Part shown: piece by piece, positions 53,920 to 62,093 of the stretch
Layout of the letters: the number at the start of each line of letters is the position of its first letter
Position numbering within the stretch: the stretch's first letter is position 1
From: Streptomyces sp. DG2A-72
Lineage (GTDB): Bacteria > Actinomycetota > Actinomycetes > Streptomycetales > Streptomycetaceae
Reading direction: 5' to 3'
NCBI RefSeq assembly: GCF_030499575.1
Contig: NZ_JASTLC010000001.1
Span: 10,006,001 to 10,070,000 of the forward strand
DNA: 64,000 nucleotides
Program-made: the position numbers and the translations under genes
The notes under the pieces: model-generated
Database searches by the model: none
The model's input: the letters and a program-made list of their open reading frames with translations, nothing else
Told to the model about the DNA's origin: nothing

Positions 53920-54620
53920 CGGCACCGGGGCGGCGTCCAGGCAGACGGCCGCTCATGAGCATGGTCATCGACCACAGCACCATGGCCTCGTGCATGGCCG
54001 GCAGCGTCTCGTAGTCGCGTGCCAGGCGACGCGAACGCTGGAGTCTCTCCTTCGCCCAGTCGACCAGGCGCCCGGCGTAGCCGCCGTCCGCCCACACCTT
54101 GCGGATGGAGAAGTACATCTCGCGCAGCCTTTCGAGCAGGGGGGACGGCGGCATCGCGGTCCTGCACGCTCGCCGCGGTCACCGCGACGGTCAGGACCAG
54201 GCCCAGGCAGTCGACCACCAGGTGCCTCTTGCGTCCGCCCACCTTCTTCCCGCTGTCCCACCCGGACGTCGAACGCGGGATGTTCGCCGCCGCCCGCAGC
54301 GACTGCGAGTCCACGATCGCCGCACTCGGATCCGGTGAGCGTCCTTCCATCACACGCACGCGGTCGCGCAGCCGGTCGTGGAGCTCGGTGAGCAGGCCCT
54401 CGATCTGCCAGCGGCGGGCGAATGCGTGCACCTGCTTGAACGGCGGGAAGTCCATCGGCAGGTTCGCCCACTTCACGCCGTTGTCGGCCACGTAGCGCAC
54501 AGCATCGATCATCTGCCGGTGGCAGTAGCCCTCGGGCCGGCCGCCCGGTTTGGTGCCGGTGAACGTCAGTGACATGGAATCCCTTGGCACGGTCCGCAGC
54601 GCGGAAAGCGGCGAGACCTG
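53920..54620 (-). pseudogene. IS5-family transposase relic with internal deletion
   Basis: Begins about 54570 with GGRPEGYCHRQMIDAVRYVA, then ANLPMDFPPFKQVHAFARRW, AAIVDSQSLRAAANIPRST (catalytic Asp), KKVGGRKRHLVVDCLGLVLT. A frameshift gives PLLERLREMYFSIRKVWADG, then GYAGRLVDWAKERLQ is joined directly to RSRRLARDYETLPAMHEAMV, so ~35 residues before the final helix are deleted. Not functional. Confidence 0.8.
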
Positions 54621-54980
54621 CACGATCCTGCCGTGCTCGGTGGTCGCCGTTCACGGCGACCCACGCCGCCTCGGTGTGCGTCGCATCGCGGACCCGGTAC
54701 TGCGGCGCTACATCGCCGTACGCACTGCCATGGACCGCTACGAGCCACGCGCTGCCATCGTGGTGGTCCGCCGGGGCATCGTCGAGGTCACCAGGGAGCC
54801 GGCCGCCGCGGGCCGCTTGCCGAGTATTCACCTGACGTGACTGGCGGTGGCGCCACTCGGCGTCCTCCTCGCGACAGGGGGTTAACCCCACCACCGATCC
54901 GGTTGATCGCCCCATCGCTCCGGCTCACCCGTAGCGGGGATCGTGGAGTGACACCGTAGGGCCGGACGATCAAGGAAAAC
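54621..54980 (+). other. Gap with a possible relic; promoter of the serine hydrolase
   Basis: A plus open frame (54550-54840) encodes SVVAVHGDPRRLGVRRIADP and EPRAAIVVVRRGIVEVTREP, protein-like but not recognised and without a ribosome site. The remaining 140 bases lead to the serine hydrolase. Confidence 0.3.
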
Positions 54981-56153
54981 ATGCTCAAGCACAAGCGCGC
55001 GCTGGGTGGCGCCCTCACGCTGGCCGTGGCGATGGGTGTCGTGGGGGGCGTGCTGCCGGCCACCGCCACCGCGGTCCCCGCCGCGGAATCCACCGCCGGG
55101 GAATCCGCGCACCACACCGACGACGCGCGGCTGCGCGCCCTGCTGCACCGGCTGACCACGGTCGACGGCGCTCCCGGAGCGCTCGCCGAGGTGCGGGCCC
55201 GGCACCGCAGTACGGTGCTGACCAGCGGCGTCGCGGACGTCGACAGCCACGCGCCGGTGCACCGGGACAGTAGGTTCCGGATCGGCAGCATGACCAAGAC
55301 GTTCACCGCGACGATGATGCTGCAGCTCGTGGGGGAGCGGCGCATCGACCTCGACGCACCGGTGGAGCGCTACCTGCCCGGCGTCGTCCGCGGCCACGGC
55401 AACGACGGGCGCAAGATCACCGTCCGGCAGATGCTCCAGCACACCAGTGGCCTGCCCGACTTCCTCGCCTACCTCAAACCGCAGGATGTCGTCCAGGACC
55501 CGATGGCCCACCACGCCCCCCAAGACCTGGTGCAGCTGGCGCTCGCCCACCCGCCGACGTTCAAGCCGGGCACCGACTGGAAGTACTCCAACACCGGCTA
55601 CGTACTGGCCGGCATGATCATCGAGAAGGTGACCGGCCGCTCGTACGGCGAGGAGCTGCAGCGGCGGATCGTCGAGCCGTTGCATCTGCGGGGGACGTCC
55701 TTCCCAGGCGGCGACCCGGCGATCCCCGGACCGCACCCGCGCGGATACGCGCAGCCCGGCCCGGACGCGCCGCTCTTGGACATCACCGCGATCAACCCCA
55801 CGGTAGGCGGCACGGCCGGCGGAATCATCTCCAGCGGCACCGACATCAACCGGTTCCTGAGCGCGCTGCTGGGCGGCAAGCTGCTGCCCCCGGCGCAGCT
55901 CAAGGAGATGATGAAGACCCGCCCGACCGGCAGCTCGGACGGCCGGGCGTACGGCCTCGGCCTGGAGAGCAAGCCGCTGCCCGGGGGCGGCCTTTACTGG
56001 GGGCACACCGGCGACTTCCTCGGCTACGAGACGGCCGCCGGCGCCACGGTCGACGGCAGGCAGGCCACGGTCATGGTGAACCTCGGCCCGGGCAGCTCGG
56101 ACGCCCAAAGCGAGGACATCCAGGCCGCCATCGAAACGGCGCTCTCCCAATGA
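54981..56153 (+). CDS. Secreted serine hydrolase, beta-lactamase/D-Ala-D-Ala carboxypeptidase class C family
   Basis: 390 residues with signal peptide (HKRALGGALTLAVAMGVVGG, cleaved near ATA). Motifs: SxxK in RIGSMTKTFTATMMLQLVGE, YxN in WKYSNTGYVLAGMIIEKVTG, and HTG in LYWGHTGDFLGYETAAG, the three active-site elements of class C serine hydrolases. Probably extracellular and acting on peptidoglycan, esters or small amides. ATG 54981 with a loosely matched GGAAAAC region. No obvious operon partner. Confidence 0.92.
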   Translation: MLKHKRALGGALTLAVAMGVVGGVLPATATAVPAAESTAGESAHHTDDARLRALLHRLTTVDGAPGALAEVRARHRSTVLTSGVADVDSHAPVHRDSRFRIGSMTKTFTATMMLQLVGERRIDLDAPVERYLPGVVRGHGNDGRKITVRQMLQHTSGLPDFLAYLKPQDVVQDPMAHHAPQDLVQLALAHPPTFKPGTDWKYSNTGYVLAGMIIEKVTGRSYGEELQRRIVEPLHLRGTSFPGGDPAIPGPHPRGYAQPGPDAPLLDITAINPTVGGTAGGIISSGTDINRFLSALLGGKLLPPAQLKEMMKTRPTGSSDGRAYGLGLESKPLPGGGLYWGHTGDFLGYETAAGATVDGRQATVMVNLGPGSSDAQSEDIQAAIETALSQ

Positions 56154-56687
56154 GGCGTGCCCCTTCCACGCCACCCGGGCGGACCTACTGCGTGGACTGG
56201 GCCGCGACGAAGGGGCAGGGGCCGCCTACGAGCGAGCAGCCGCCCTGGCGCCGACGGATGCCGAGCGGAACTTCCTCAGGCAGGGCGGCCGGACAGGACG
56301 CTGAACGCACCGTCGGCCACGTTCATGGCGGGTGTCCCGAGACCTGTCGAATCCCTGTCATCCGCTGAGGCACTGTTGCCCGTGCGTACCGCTCGTCACT
56401 ACCGTGCTCGTTGAGATTTCAAAGGGAAATCCGAGGGAAGGGCCTGTCATGCCCATGCCTGAATGTACGGATGTGTCGCCGCCGGTCGGCCTGGCGACTG
56501 CCCCAGGAACCGCTCTCTCTGCTCGCTGAGCAGGCCGTACCTGTCCGCAGGCTGACCGACTGCGCACCGTGCCTGCCTGCGGGAACGTGTCTGTGGAAGC
56601 TCGCCGCACCGCAGGAACACGCCTTCCCTTGCGCACCCCCCACCAGCCTGTGGGCATGTCCCCGCCCGCAGCAGAAGGAGATTCCCC
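56154..56687 (+). other. Gap holding a 26-codon leader-like open frame
   Basis: A short frame, 56449-56529 (MPMPECTDVSPPVGLATAPG and a short tail), has GAGGGAAGGG upstream and ends ~160 bases before the FAD gene. It might be a leader peptide or nothing. A longer Cys-rich frame overlaps it but lacks a good start. The rest is the promoter region of the oxidative operon, with AGAAGGAGA before ATG 56688. Confidence 0.35.
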
Positions 56688-58268
56688 ATGGACAGTGAGC
56701 CTCTCGACTACCTCGTTGTCGGCGGCGGACCAGCCGGGCTCCAGATCGGACAGTTACTCCAGGCGGGAGGGCACGGATACCGGATCCTGGAAGCGGGCAG
56801 CGCTCCCGGCACCTTCTTCCGTACCTTCCCGCGTCACCGCAAGCTGATCTCCATCAACAAGGTGCACAACGGCACCGACGATCCCGAACTTAACCTCCGG
56901 ATGGACTGGAACTCGCTCCTGTCCCCGGACCCGGAGCTGCTGTTCACCCGCTACAGCAAGCGTTACTTCCCGCACGCCGACGACCTGGTGCGCTACCTGG
57001 CCGACTTCGCCGAGGCGTTCAAGCTGGACATCGCGTACGACACCCGGGCGGAGCGGATCCGGCGCGGTGCCGACGGCGGATTCACCGTCACCGATCAGCA
57101 CGGCCAGGAGCATCACGGTCGCCGACTGGTCATGGCCACGGGGCTGACCCGGTCCAACACCCCGGACATCCCCGGCATCGAGACCGCCGACGACTACTCG
57201 GCCGTATCCGTGGATCCCGAGGACTTCACCGACCAGCGCGTCCTGATCCTCGGCAAGGGAAACTCCGCTCTGGAGACGGCGGACAACCTCGTCGAGACCG
57301 CGGCGGTGATCCATGTCGCCGGGCCGCACTCCATCCGGATGGCCTGGAACAGTCACTACGTCGGGCACCTGCGCGCGGTGAACAACAACTTCCTCGACAC
57401 CTACCAACTCAAGTCGCAGAACGCCTTGTTGGACGGACACGTCCTGTCGATCGAGAAGGACCAGGACGCATACCGGGTCCGTTTCAGCTTCTCCCGTGCC
57501 GACGAGGTCGTGAAGGAACTGCGCTACGACCGGGTCATCGTGTGCACCGGCTTCCGTTTCGACGCCTCGGTCTTCGAGGCGGAGTGCCGGCCCGAACTGG
57601 TCATCAACGACCGGTTCGCCGCCCTCTCCCCGGCGTACGAGTCGGTGAACGTACCCGGCCTGTACTTCGCGGGCACCCTGATGCAGCAGCGTGACTTCAA
57701 GAAGTCCACCGGTGGCTTCATCCACGGCTTCCGGTACGCCGTACGCGCCCTGAGCCGCATCCTCGACGAGCGGCACCATGACCGGCCCTGGCCGCACCAG
57801 CCGCTGGATGCGTCCCCGTCCGCGTTGGCGGACGCCGTGGTGGCCCGGGTCAACCGCAGCTCGGCGCTGTGGCAGCAGTTCGGTGTGCTCGGGGACCTGG
57901 TCGTCACGGCGTCCGGCGAACCGGCCCGCTACCACGAGGAGGTGCCGGTCGCGTACGCCCACGAGAGCCAACTCACCGAGAACGGCGACTACTTCACGGT
58001 CACCCTGGAGTACGGGCCCGACCACGACAAGGTCGACCCGTTCGACATCACGGTGCGCCGCACCGCCCAGAATTCGGTCGACGACGCCTTCGATGCCGCC
58101 TATCTGCATCCGGTGATCCGTCACTTCCGGGGCGGTGAACTGCTCGGCACGCATCACATGGCCGAGAACCTGGAGAACGAGTGGGACCACCCGGAGGTCC
58201 ACCACGCCCCGCTCGCCGAGTTCTTCGCTCGCGAGCTGGACCGCCGGCCGAGCCCTGCCGGGCGGTGA
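56688..58268 (+). CDS. FAD/NAD(P)-binding flavin monooxygenase-like protein
   Basis: 526 residues. FAD Rossmann DYLVVGGGPAGLQIGQLLQA, second dinucleotide motif LILGKGNSALETADNLVETA, RLVMATGLTRSNTPDIPG (ATG motif), and DRVIVCTGFRFDASVFEAEC. This is a two-dinucleotide-binding flavin monooxygenase or FOXRED2-like oxidoreductase. Start has an ideal AGAAGGAG site. It overlaps the next gene by GTGA, heading a five-gene operon. Confidence 0.9.
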   Translation: MDSEPLDYLVVGGGPAGLQIGQLLQAGGHGYRILEAGSAPGTFFRTFPRHRKLISINKVHNGTDDPELNLRMDWNSLLSPDPELLFTRYSKRYFPHADDLVRYLADFAEAFKLDIAYDTRAERIRRGADGGFTVTDQHGQEHHGRRLVMATGLTRSNTPDIPGIETADDYSAVSVDPEDFTDQRVLILGKGNSALETADNLVETAAVIHVAGPHSIRMAWNSHYVGHLRAVNNNFLDTYQLKSQNALLDGHVLSIEKDQDAYRVRFSFSRADEVVKELRYDRVIVCTGFRFDASVFEAECRPELVINDRFAALSPAYESVNVPGLYFAGTLMQQRDFKKSTGGFIHGFRYAVRALSRILDERHHDRPWPHQPLDASPSALADAVVARVNRSSALWQQFGVLGDLVVTASGEPARYHEEVPVAYAHESQLTENGDYFTVTLEYGPDHDKVDPFDITVRRTAQNSVDDAFDAAYLHPVIRHFRGGELLGTHHMAENLENEWDHPEVHHAPLAEFFARELDRRPSPAGR

Positions 58269-59407
58269 GCGGCGTGCAGTTCACCGTGCACGACTTCGAG
58301 ACCGCGGCGCGCGCCGAACTGGACCCCGTATACGCCGACTTCATCGCCGGCGGGGCACGCGACGAGATCACCGTACGGGCCAACGAGGCGGCATTCGGAC
58401 GCCTGCAGCTGCTGCCCCGGGTGCTGCGGGGGAGTGCCGTACGGGAGCTGGACGTCGACCTGCTCGGCAGCCGGGCGAGCCTGCCGATCCTGCTGTCCCC
58501 GACGGCCTTCCACAAACTGGTCGATCCAGAAGGGGAGTTGGCTACCGCGCGTGCCGCGGCCGCCGCCGGCGCCATCATGATCGTCTCCATGGCGTCCACG
58601 GTGGCCGTGGGCGAGATCGCCGACGCGGTCCGCACGACCGGCGACGACGTACCTCTGTGGTTTCAGCTCTACATCCAGCCCGATCTGGAGATCACCGAGG
58701 CGCTGGTACGGCGGGCCACCGACGCAGGGTGCACCGCCCTCGTGGTCACCGTGGACACCCCGGTGCTGGGTGCGGGGGAACGCAACCGGCGCAACGGCTT
58801 CCATGACCTGCCGCCCGGACTGCGCTGCGAGAACCTGGTGGACCTGAGGGACGGCGAGAGCGGGCACGTACGGCAGATCGCCATGTCCCCGAAGCTGTCC
58901 TGGGAGCACATCACCTGGCTGCGGGGCGTCACGGACCTGCCGGTCCTGCTCAAGGGCGTGCTGCACCCCGAGGACGCCCGGCTCGCGGTCCGGCACGGCG
59001 TCGACGGACTGCTGCTGTCCAACCACGGCGGGCGCCAACTCGACACCGTACCGGCCACGTTGGAACTGCTGCCCGAGTTCGTCGCCGCGGTGGCGGGCCG
59101 CATCCCGATCGTGCTGGACGGGGGAGTCCGGCGCGGCACCGATGTCGTCAAGGCCCTGGCGCTCGGCGCGTCCGCCGTGGGCATCGGCCGGCCCGTGATG
59201 TGGGCGCTGGCCGAGGGCGGCGAGAAGGGCGTACGACGGCTGCTGGAGCTGCTGCGCGAGGAACTCGACGACACCATGGCCCTGTGCGGTGCGTCGGGGC
59301 TCGCCGACCTGACGCCCGATCTGGTGCGCGTGCCGACCTGGGGGCCCGCGCCGGGGCCGGCCGTGGCTCCGGGGGCTGACACCCGATTCGGCGGGGTGGT
59401 CGCGTGA
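58265..59407 (+). CDS. FMN-dependent alpha-hydroxy-acid dehydrogenase/oxidase
   Basis: 380 residues from GTG 58265 (overlap GTGA). Family hallmarks: LPILLSPTAFHKLVDPEGEL, GAIMIVSMASTVAVGEIADA, VPLWFQLYIQPDLEITEALV, LVVTVDTPVLGAGERNRRNG, DGLLLSNHGGRQLDTVPATL with the catalytic His, and IVLDGGVRRGTDVVKALALG. Oxidises a 2-hydroxy acid (lactate/mandelate-like) to the keto acid using FMN. Cytoplasmic. Coupled to a P450 gene by another GTGA. Confidence 0.92.
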   Translation: MSGVQFTVHDFETAARAELDPVYADFIAGGARDEITVRANEAAFGRLQLLPRVLRGSAVRELDVDLLGSRASLPILLSPTAFHKLVDPEGELATARAAAAAGAIMIVSMASTVAVGEIADAVRTTGDDVPLWFQLYIQPDLEITEALVRRATDAGCTALVVTVDTPVLGAGERNRRNGFHDLPPGLRCENLVDLRDGESGHVRQIAMSPKLSWEHITWLRGVTDLPVLLKGVLHPEDARLAVRHGVDGLLLSNHGGRQLDTVPATLELLPEFVAAVAGRIPIVLDGGVRRGTDVVKALALGASAVGIGRPVMWALAEGGEKGVRRLLELLREELDDTMALCGASGLADLTPDLVRVPTWGPAPGPAVAPGADTRFGGVVA

Positions 59408-60801
59408 GTCCCACCGGATGGCTGATCACCGGCGCGGCTCTGGTCCTGCTGGCCTGTCTGCCGTACTGGCTGCCCAGGACCGTGATCGCACTGCGCGTGC
59501 GCATCTTCGCCTGGGTCGGCGGCGAGGAGGGCATCCGGGCGCCGGGCCGGGAGGTGCCCGCCGAGGAGTTCAAGAAGGTGTACGGGCATCCGGCGGCCAA
59601 CGGCCGCAGCCGGGGCGCCGCCCTGTCCGACCTGTTCTGGTACTGGCTGTCGCCCGGCCCGGAGGTGCACCAGGAGCATCTGGAGCCCGGACCGCGCTAC
59701 GACGACGTGGCCAGGACCACGCGGCAGATCCTGGCCGGGCTGTCCCGGGAACAGTGGAGCGATCTGGTCGGCCGCTGCACCCGCCGCGTGCTCGACGAAC
59801 TCCCCGCCCCGGCACAGGTGCACCACATCAGGCTCCGCGACCTGATGATGCCCGTCTGGGCCGAGGTCTACTACGAGGTGGTCTTCCGCGAACCCTGCCC
59901 GCGCCCCGTCCGGGACCTCATCACCGGCAACGCGGACGACGTGGTCAGCGCCCTGAAGTGCACCAGTCTCCGGCACATGGACCGGCGGGCCCGGCTCACG
60001 GAGCACCTGCGGGACCGGCTCGCGAACGACCCTCCGCCCGTGCCGCTGCCCTCCACGCTGTCCGAGCGAGAGCAGGCGTACTACCTGCAGGGCACGTTCT
60101 TCAACACCGCCGTGGTGCAGATGTCGGAGGCGATGGCCCACCTGCTGCTGGCCCTCGCCACGCACCGGACGGTCCAGGAACGCGTGCTGGCCGGCGAGGA
60201 GGACCCGGACTTCCTGGACCGGGTCATCAACGAGACGCTGCAGCACTTCCCGCTCTTCGGCGTGGCCCACCGGATCACCTCCGGGGACATCCCCAGGGAC
60301 GGTCGGGCCCCCATCCCGGCCGGCTCGGTCCTGCTGTTCAACTACCCGGAGTACCAAGGGTCCGGCGGGGACGCGTTCGACCCCGACCGCTGGCTGAATC
60401 CGGACACCAAGCCGTCCGCCTTCATCCCCTTCGGAGTCACCGCCAACCGCCCCTGCCCGGCGCGCGGCTTCGCCGTCCTCACCATGCGAGTCGCGGCCGA
60501 GGAGACCCTGCGGCGGTTCCGGCTGGACTCCTCGGTGGAGCACACCCGTTCGCTGCCCAGCCGCGGTCCCTGCCTGCTCGTCCCACGCACCGGCGCCGAG
60601 GCGGCGGCGAGCCCGGCTCGTCCACGGACCCGGCTCGCGGCGATGCGGCTGGCCGATCGCTGGGAGGGGGTCGGGCGCAGCCTCGTCCAACTCGTCCTCG
60701 GCACCTACATGGTGTGGGATGCCCGCCGCCAGGGGCTGTGCCGGAACCACTTCGCCGCCTCGTCCGGCGGCCCCGCCGCCTCCGTCGGCGCCGGACGTTG
60801 A
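59404..60801 (+). CDS. Divergent membrane-anchored cytochrome P450
   Basis: 465 residues. N-terminal TM helix (LITGAALVLLACLPYWLPRT). P450 features are present but weak: K-helix NETLQHFPLFGVAHR (Gln in place of the usual Arg of ExxR), meander DAFDPDRWLNPDTKPSAFIP, and a heme-Cys loop FGVTANRPCPARGFAVLTMR (canonical FGxGxHxCxG altered). May still bind heme through Cys. GTG start overlaps the hydroxy-acid oxidase stop; 14 bases before the antiporter start. Confidence 0.75.
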   Translation: MSPTGWLITGAALVLLACLPYWLPRTVIALRVRIFAWVGGEEGIRAPGREVPAEEFKKVYGHPAANGRSRGAALSDLFWYWLSPGPEVHQEHLEPGPRYDDVARTTRQILAGLSREQWSDLVGRCTRRVLDELPAPAQVHHIRLRDLMMPVWAEVYYEVVFREPCPRPVRDLITGNADDVVSALKCTSLRHMDRRARLTEHLRDRLANDPPPVPLPSTLSEREQAYYLQGTFFNTAVVQMSEAMAHLLLALATHRTVQERVLAGEEDPDFLDRVINETLQHFPLFGVAHRITSGDIPRDGRAPIPAGSVLLFNYPEYQGSGGDAFDPDRWLNPDTKPSAFIPFGVTANRPCPARGFAVLTMRVAAEETLRRFRLDSSVEHTRSLPSRGPCLLVPRTGAEAAASPARPRTRLAAMRLADRWEGVGRSLVQLVLGTYMVWDARRQGLCRNHFAASSGGPAASVGAGR

Positions 60802-60815
60802 GAGGGAACGAGACC

Positions 60816-62093
60816 ATGACTCCTGTGGAGCTCGCTCCCGCCTTCTTCCTCGCCGTGGTCGTCATTCTGCTGACGTGCCGCCTGGTCGTCCTCGTCGCGG
60901 GCCGCTTCGGGCAGCCGCCCGTGGTCGGCGAGATGATCGCCGGCGTGCTGCTCGGCCCTTCGCTGTTCGGACTTCTCGCCCCGGATCTCTCCGCCGAGGT
61001 CTTCCCGCCGGAGCTGAAGCCGGTGCTGTACGTGGCCGGCCAGATCGGTCTGGTGACCCTGATGTTCGCCGCCGGGTACGAGTTCCGGGCGCACGCCGGG
61101 CGCGGTCTGGCCGGCACCGCCGTCGCGGTCTCCTCGGCCGGGGTGGCGATCCCACTGGCGCTGGGCGTGGGGCTGACCCTCGCAGCTCACGGCCACGTCG
61201 GCATCTTCGTCGACGGTGTCTCGGTCTGGGTGACGGCGGCCTTCGTCGGCGTCGCCCTGGCCATCACCGCCTTCCCGATGCTGGCCCGGATCATCACCGA
61301 AAGGGGCCTGGCAGGCTCCCGGTTCGGCTCCCTCGCCCTGGCGTCCGGGGCGACCGACGACGCCGTCGCGTGGATTCTGCTCGCGGGCGTGCTGAGTGTG
61401 GCCTCCGGTGAGGTGGAGCCCATCCTGACGGCGGTCGGCGGCTCCCTGCTGTTCGTGGCGGTCCTCTTCCTGCTGGGGCGCCGCCTGCTGGCGTGGATCG
61501 TGAACCGGGCGGGTCTCGGCGACGACACCCGGCTGCTGTTCACCGTCGCCGTGCTGTTCTGCGCCGCGTGGTTCACCGACATCATCGACCTGTACGCCGT
61601 GTTCGGGGCGTTCTGCGTCGGCATGGCCATGCCGCGCGGCGAGGCATCCGAACGGCTGGTGCGGACCACCCAGTCCGTGACCCAGGTCGTGTTCGTGCCG
61701 ATGTTCTTCACCTACTCCGGCCTCAACACCCAGTTCGACGTGTTCGCCGACCCGGCCGTGATGGCGTTCGGGGCGGCCGCCGTCGTCCTGGCGGTGATCG
61801 GCAAGTTCGGCGGCTGCTGGGCCGCCGCCCGGTTACGTGGCGAACCCGGCCCGGTGGCCGTCCGGGTCGGCGCTCTGATGAACGCCCGCGGGCTGATGCA
61901 GCTGATCGCGCTCAACATCGGACTGGCGGCCGGCATCGTCAGCCAGGAACTGTTCGCCGCGCTGGTCCTCGTGGCCCTGGTCACCACGGTCATGACGGTT
62001 CCGGTACTGAGCTGGCTGGACCGCCGGGACGCCAGGACACGACCCGGTGAGGCGGCACCCGAGGAGGAAAAGGTGGCGGCGAGATGGAGCTGA
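60816..62093 (+). CDS. Cation:proton antiporter (CPA2, KefB/NapA-like)
   Basis: 425 residues, about 12 TM helices. GRFGQPPVVGEMIAGVLLGP is the family N-terminus, then ALAITAFPMLARIITERGLA, LASGATDDAVAWILLAGVLS (double-Asp TDDAVAW ion site), and LMNARGLMQLIALNIGLAAG. Exchanges Na+ or K+ for H+ at the membrane; in biosynthetic clusters such proteins often confer self-resistance or adjust pH. ATG 60816 with AGAGGGAACG upstream. It overlaps the TPP enzyme by ten bases. Confidence 0.92.
   Translation: MTPVELAPAFFLAVVVILLTCRLVVLVAGRFGQPPVVGEMIAGVLLGPSLFGLLAPDLSAEVFPPELKPVLYVAGQIGLVTLMFAAGYEFRAHAGRGLAGTAVAVSSAGVAIPLALGVGLTLAAHGHVGIFVDGVSVWVTAAFVGVALAITAFPMLARIITERGLAGSRFGSLALASGATDDAVAWILLAGVLSVASGEVEPILTAVGGSLLFVAVLFLLGRRLLAWIVNRAGLGDDTRLLFTVAVLFCAAWFTDIIDLYAVFGAFCVGMAMPRGEASERLVRTTQSVTQVVFVPMFFTYSGLNTQFDVFADPAVMAFGAAAVVLAVIGKFGGCWAAARLRGEPGPVAVRVGALMNARGLMQLIALNIGLAAGIVSQELFAALVLVALVTTVMTVPVLSWLDRRDARTRPGEAAPEEEKVAARWS

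Noticed and set aside
56411..56698. Cys-rich frame before the oxidative operon, considered as a RiPP precursor
   Set aside because: No normal start with a ribosome site, it runs into the next gene's start, and no RiPP-modifying enzyme (LanM, YcaO, radical SAM) is nearby.
58669..60750. 693-codon minus-strand frame opposite the hydroxy-acid oxidase and P450
   Set aside because: No domain, biased composition, opposite to an operon with overlapping stops and starts.
59418..62093. 891-codon plus frame joining the P450 region to the antiporter
   Set aside because: Its first half is the wrong frame of the P450 gene. The antiporter has its own ATG 60816 with a ribosome site.
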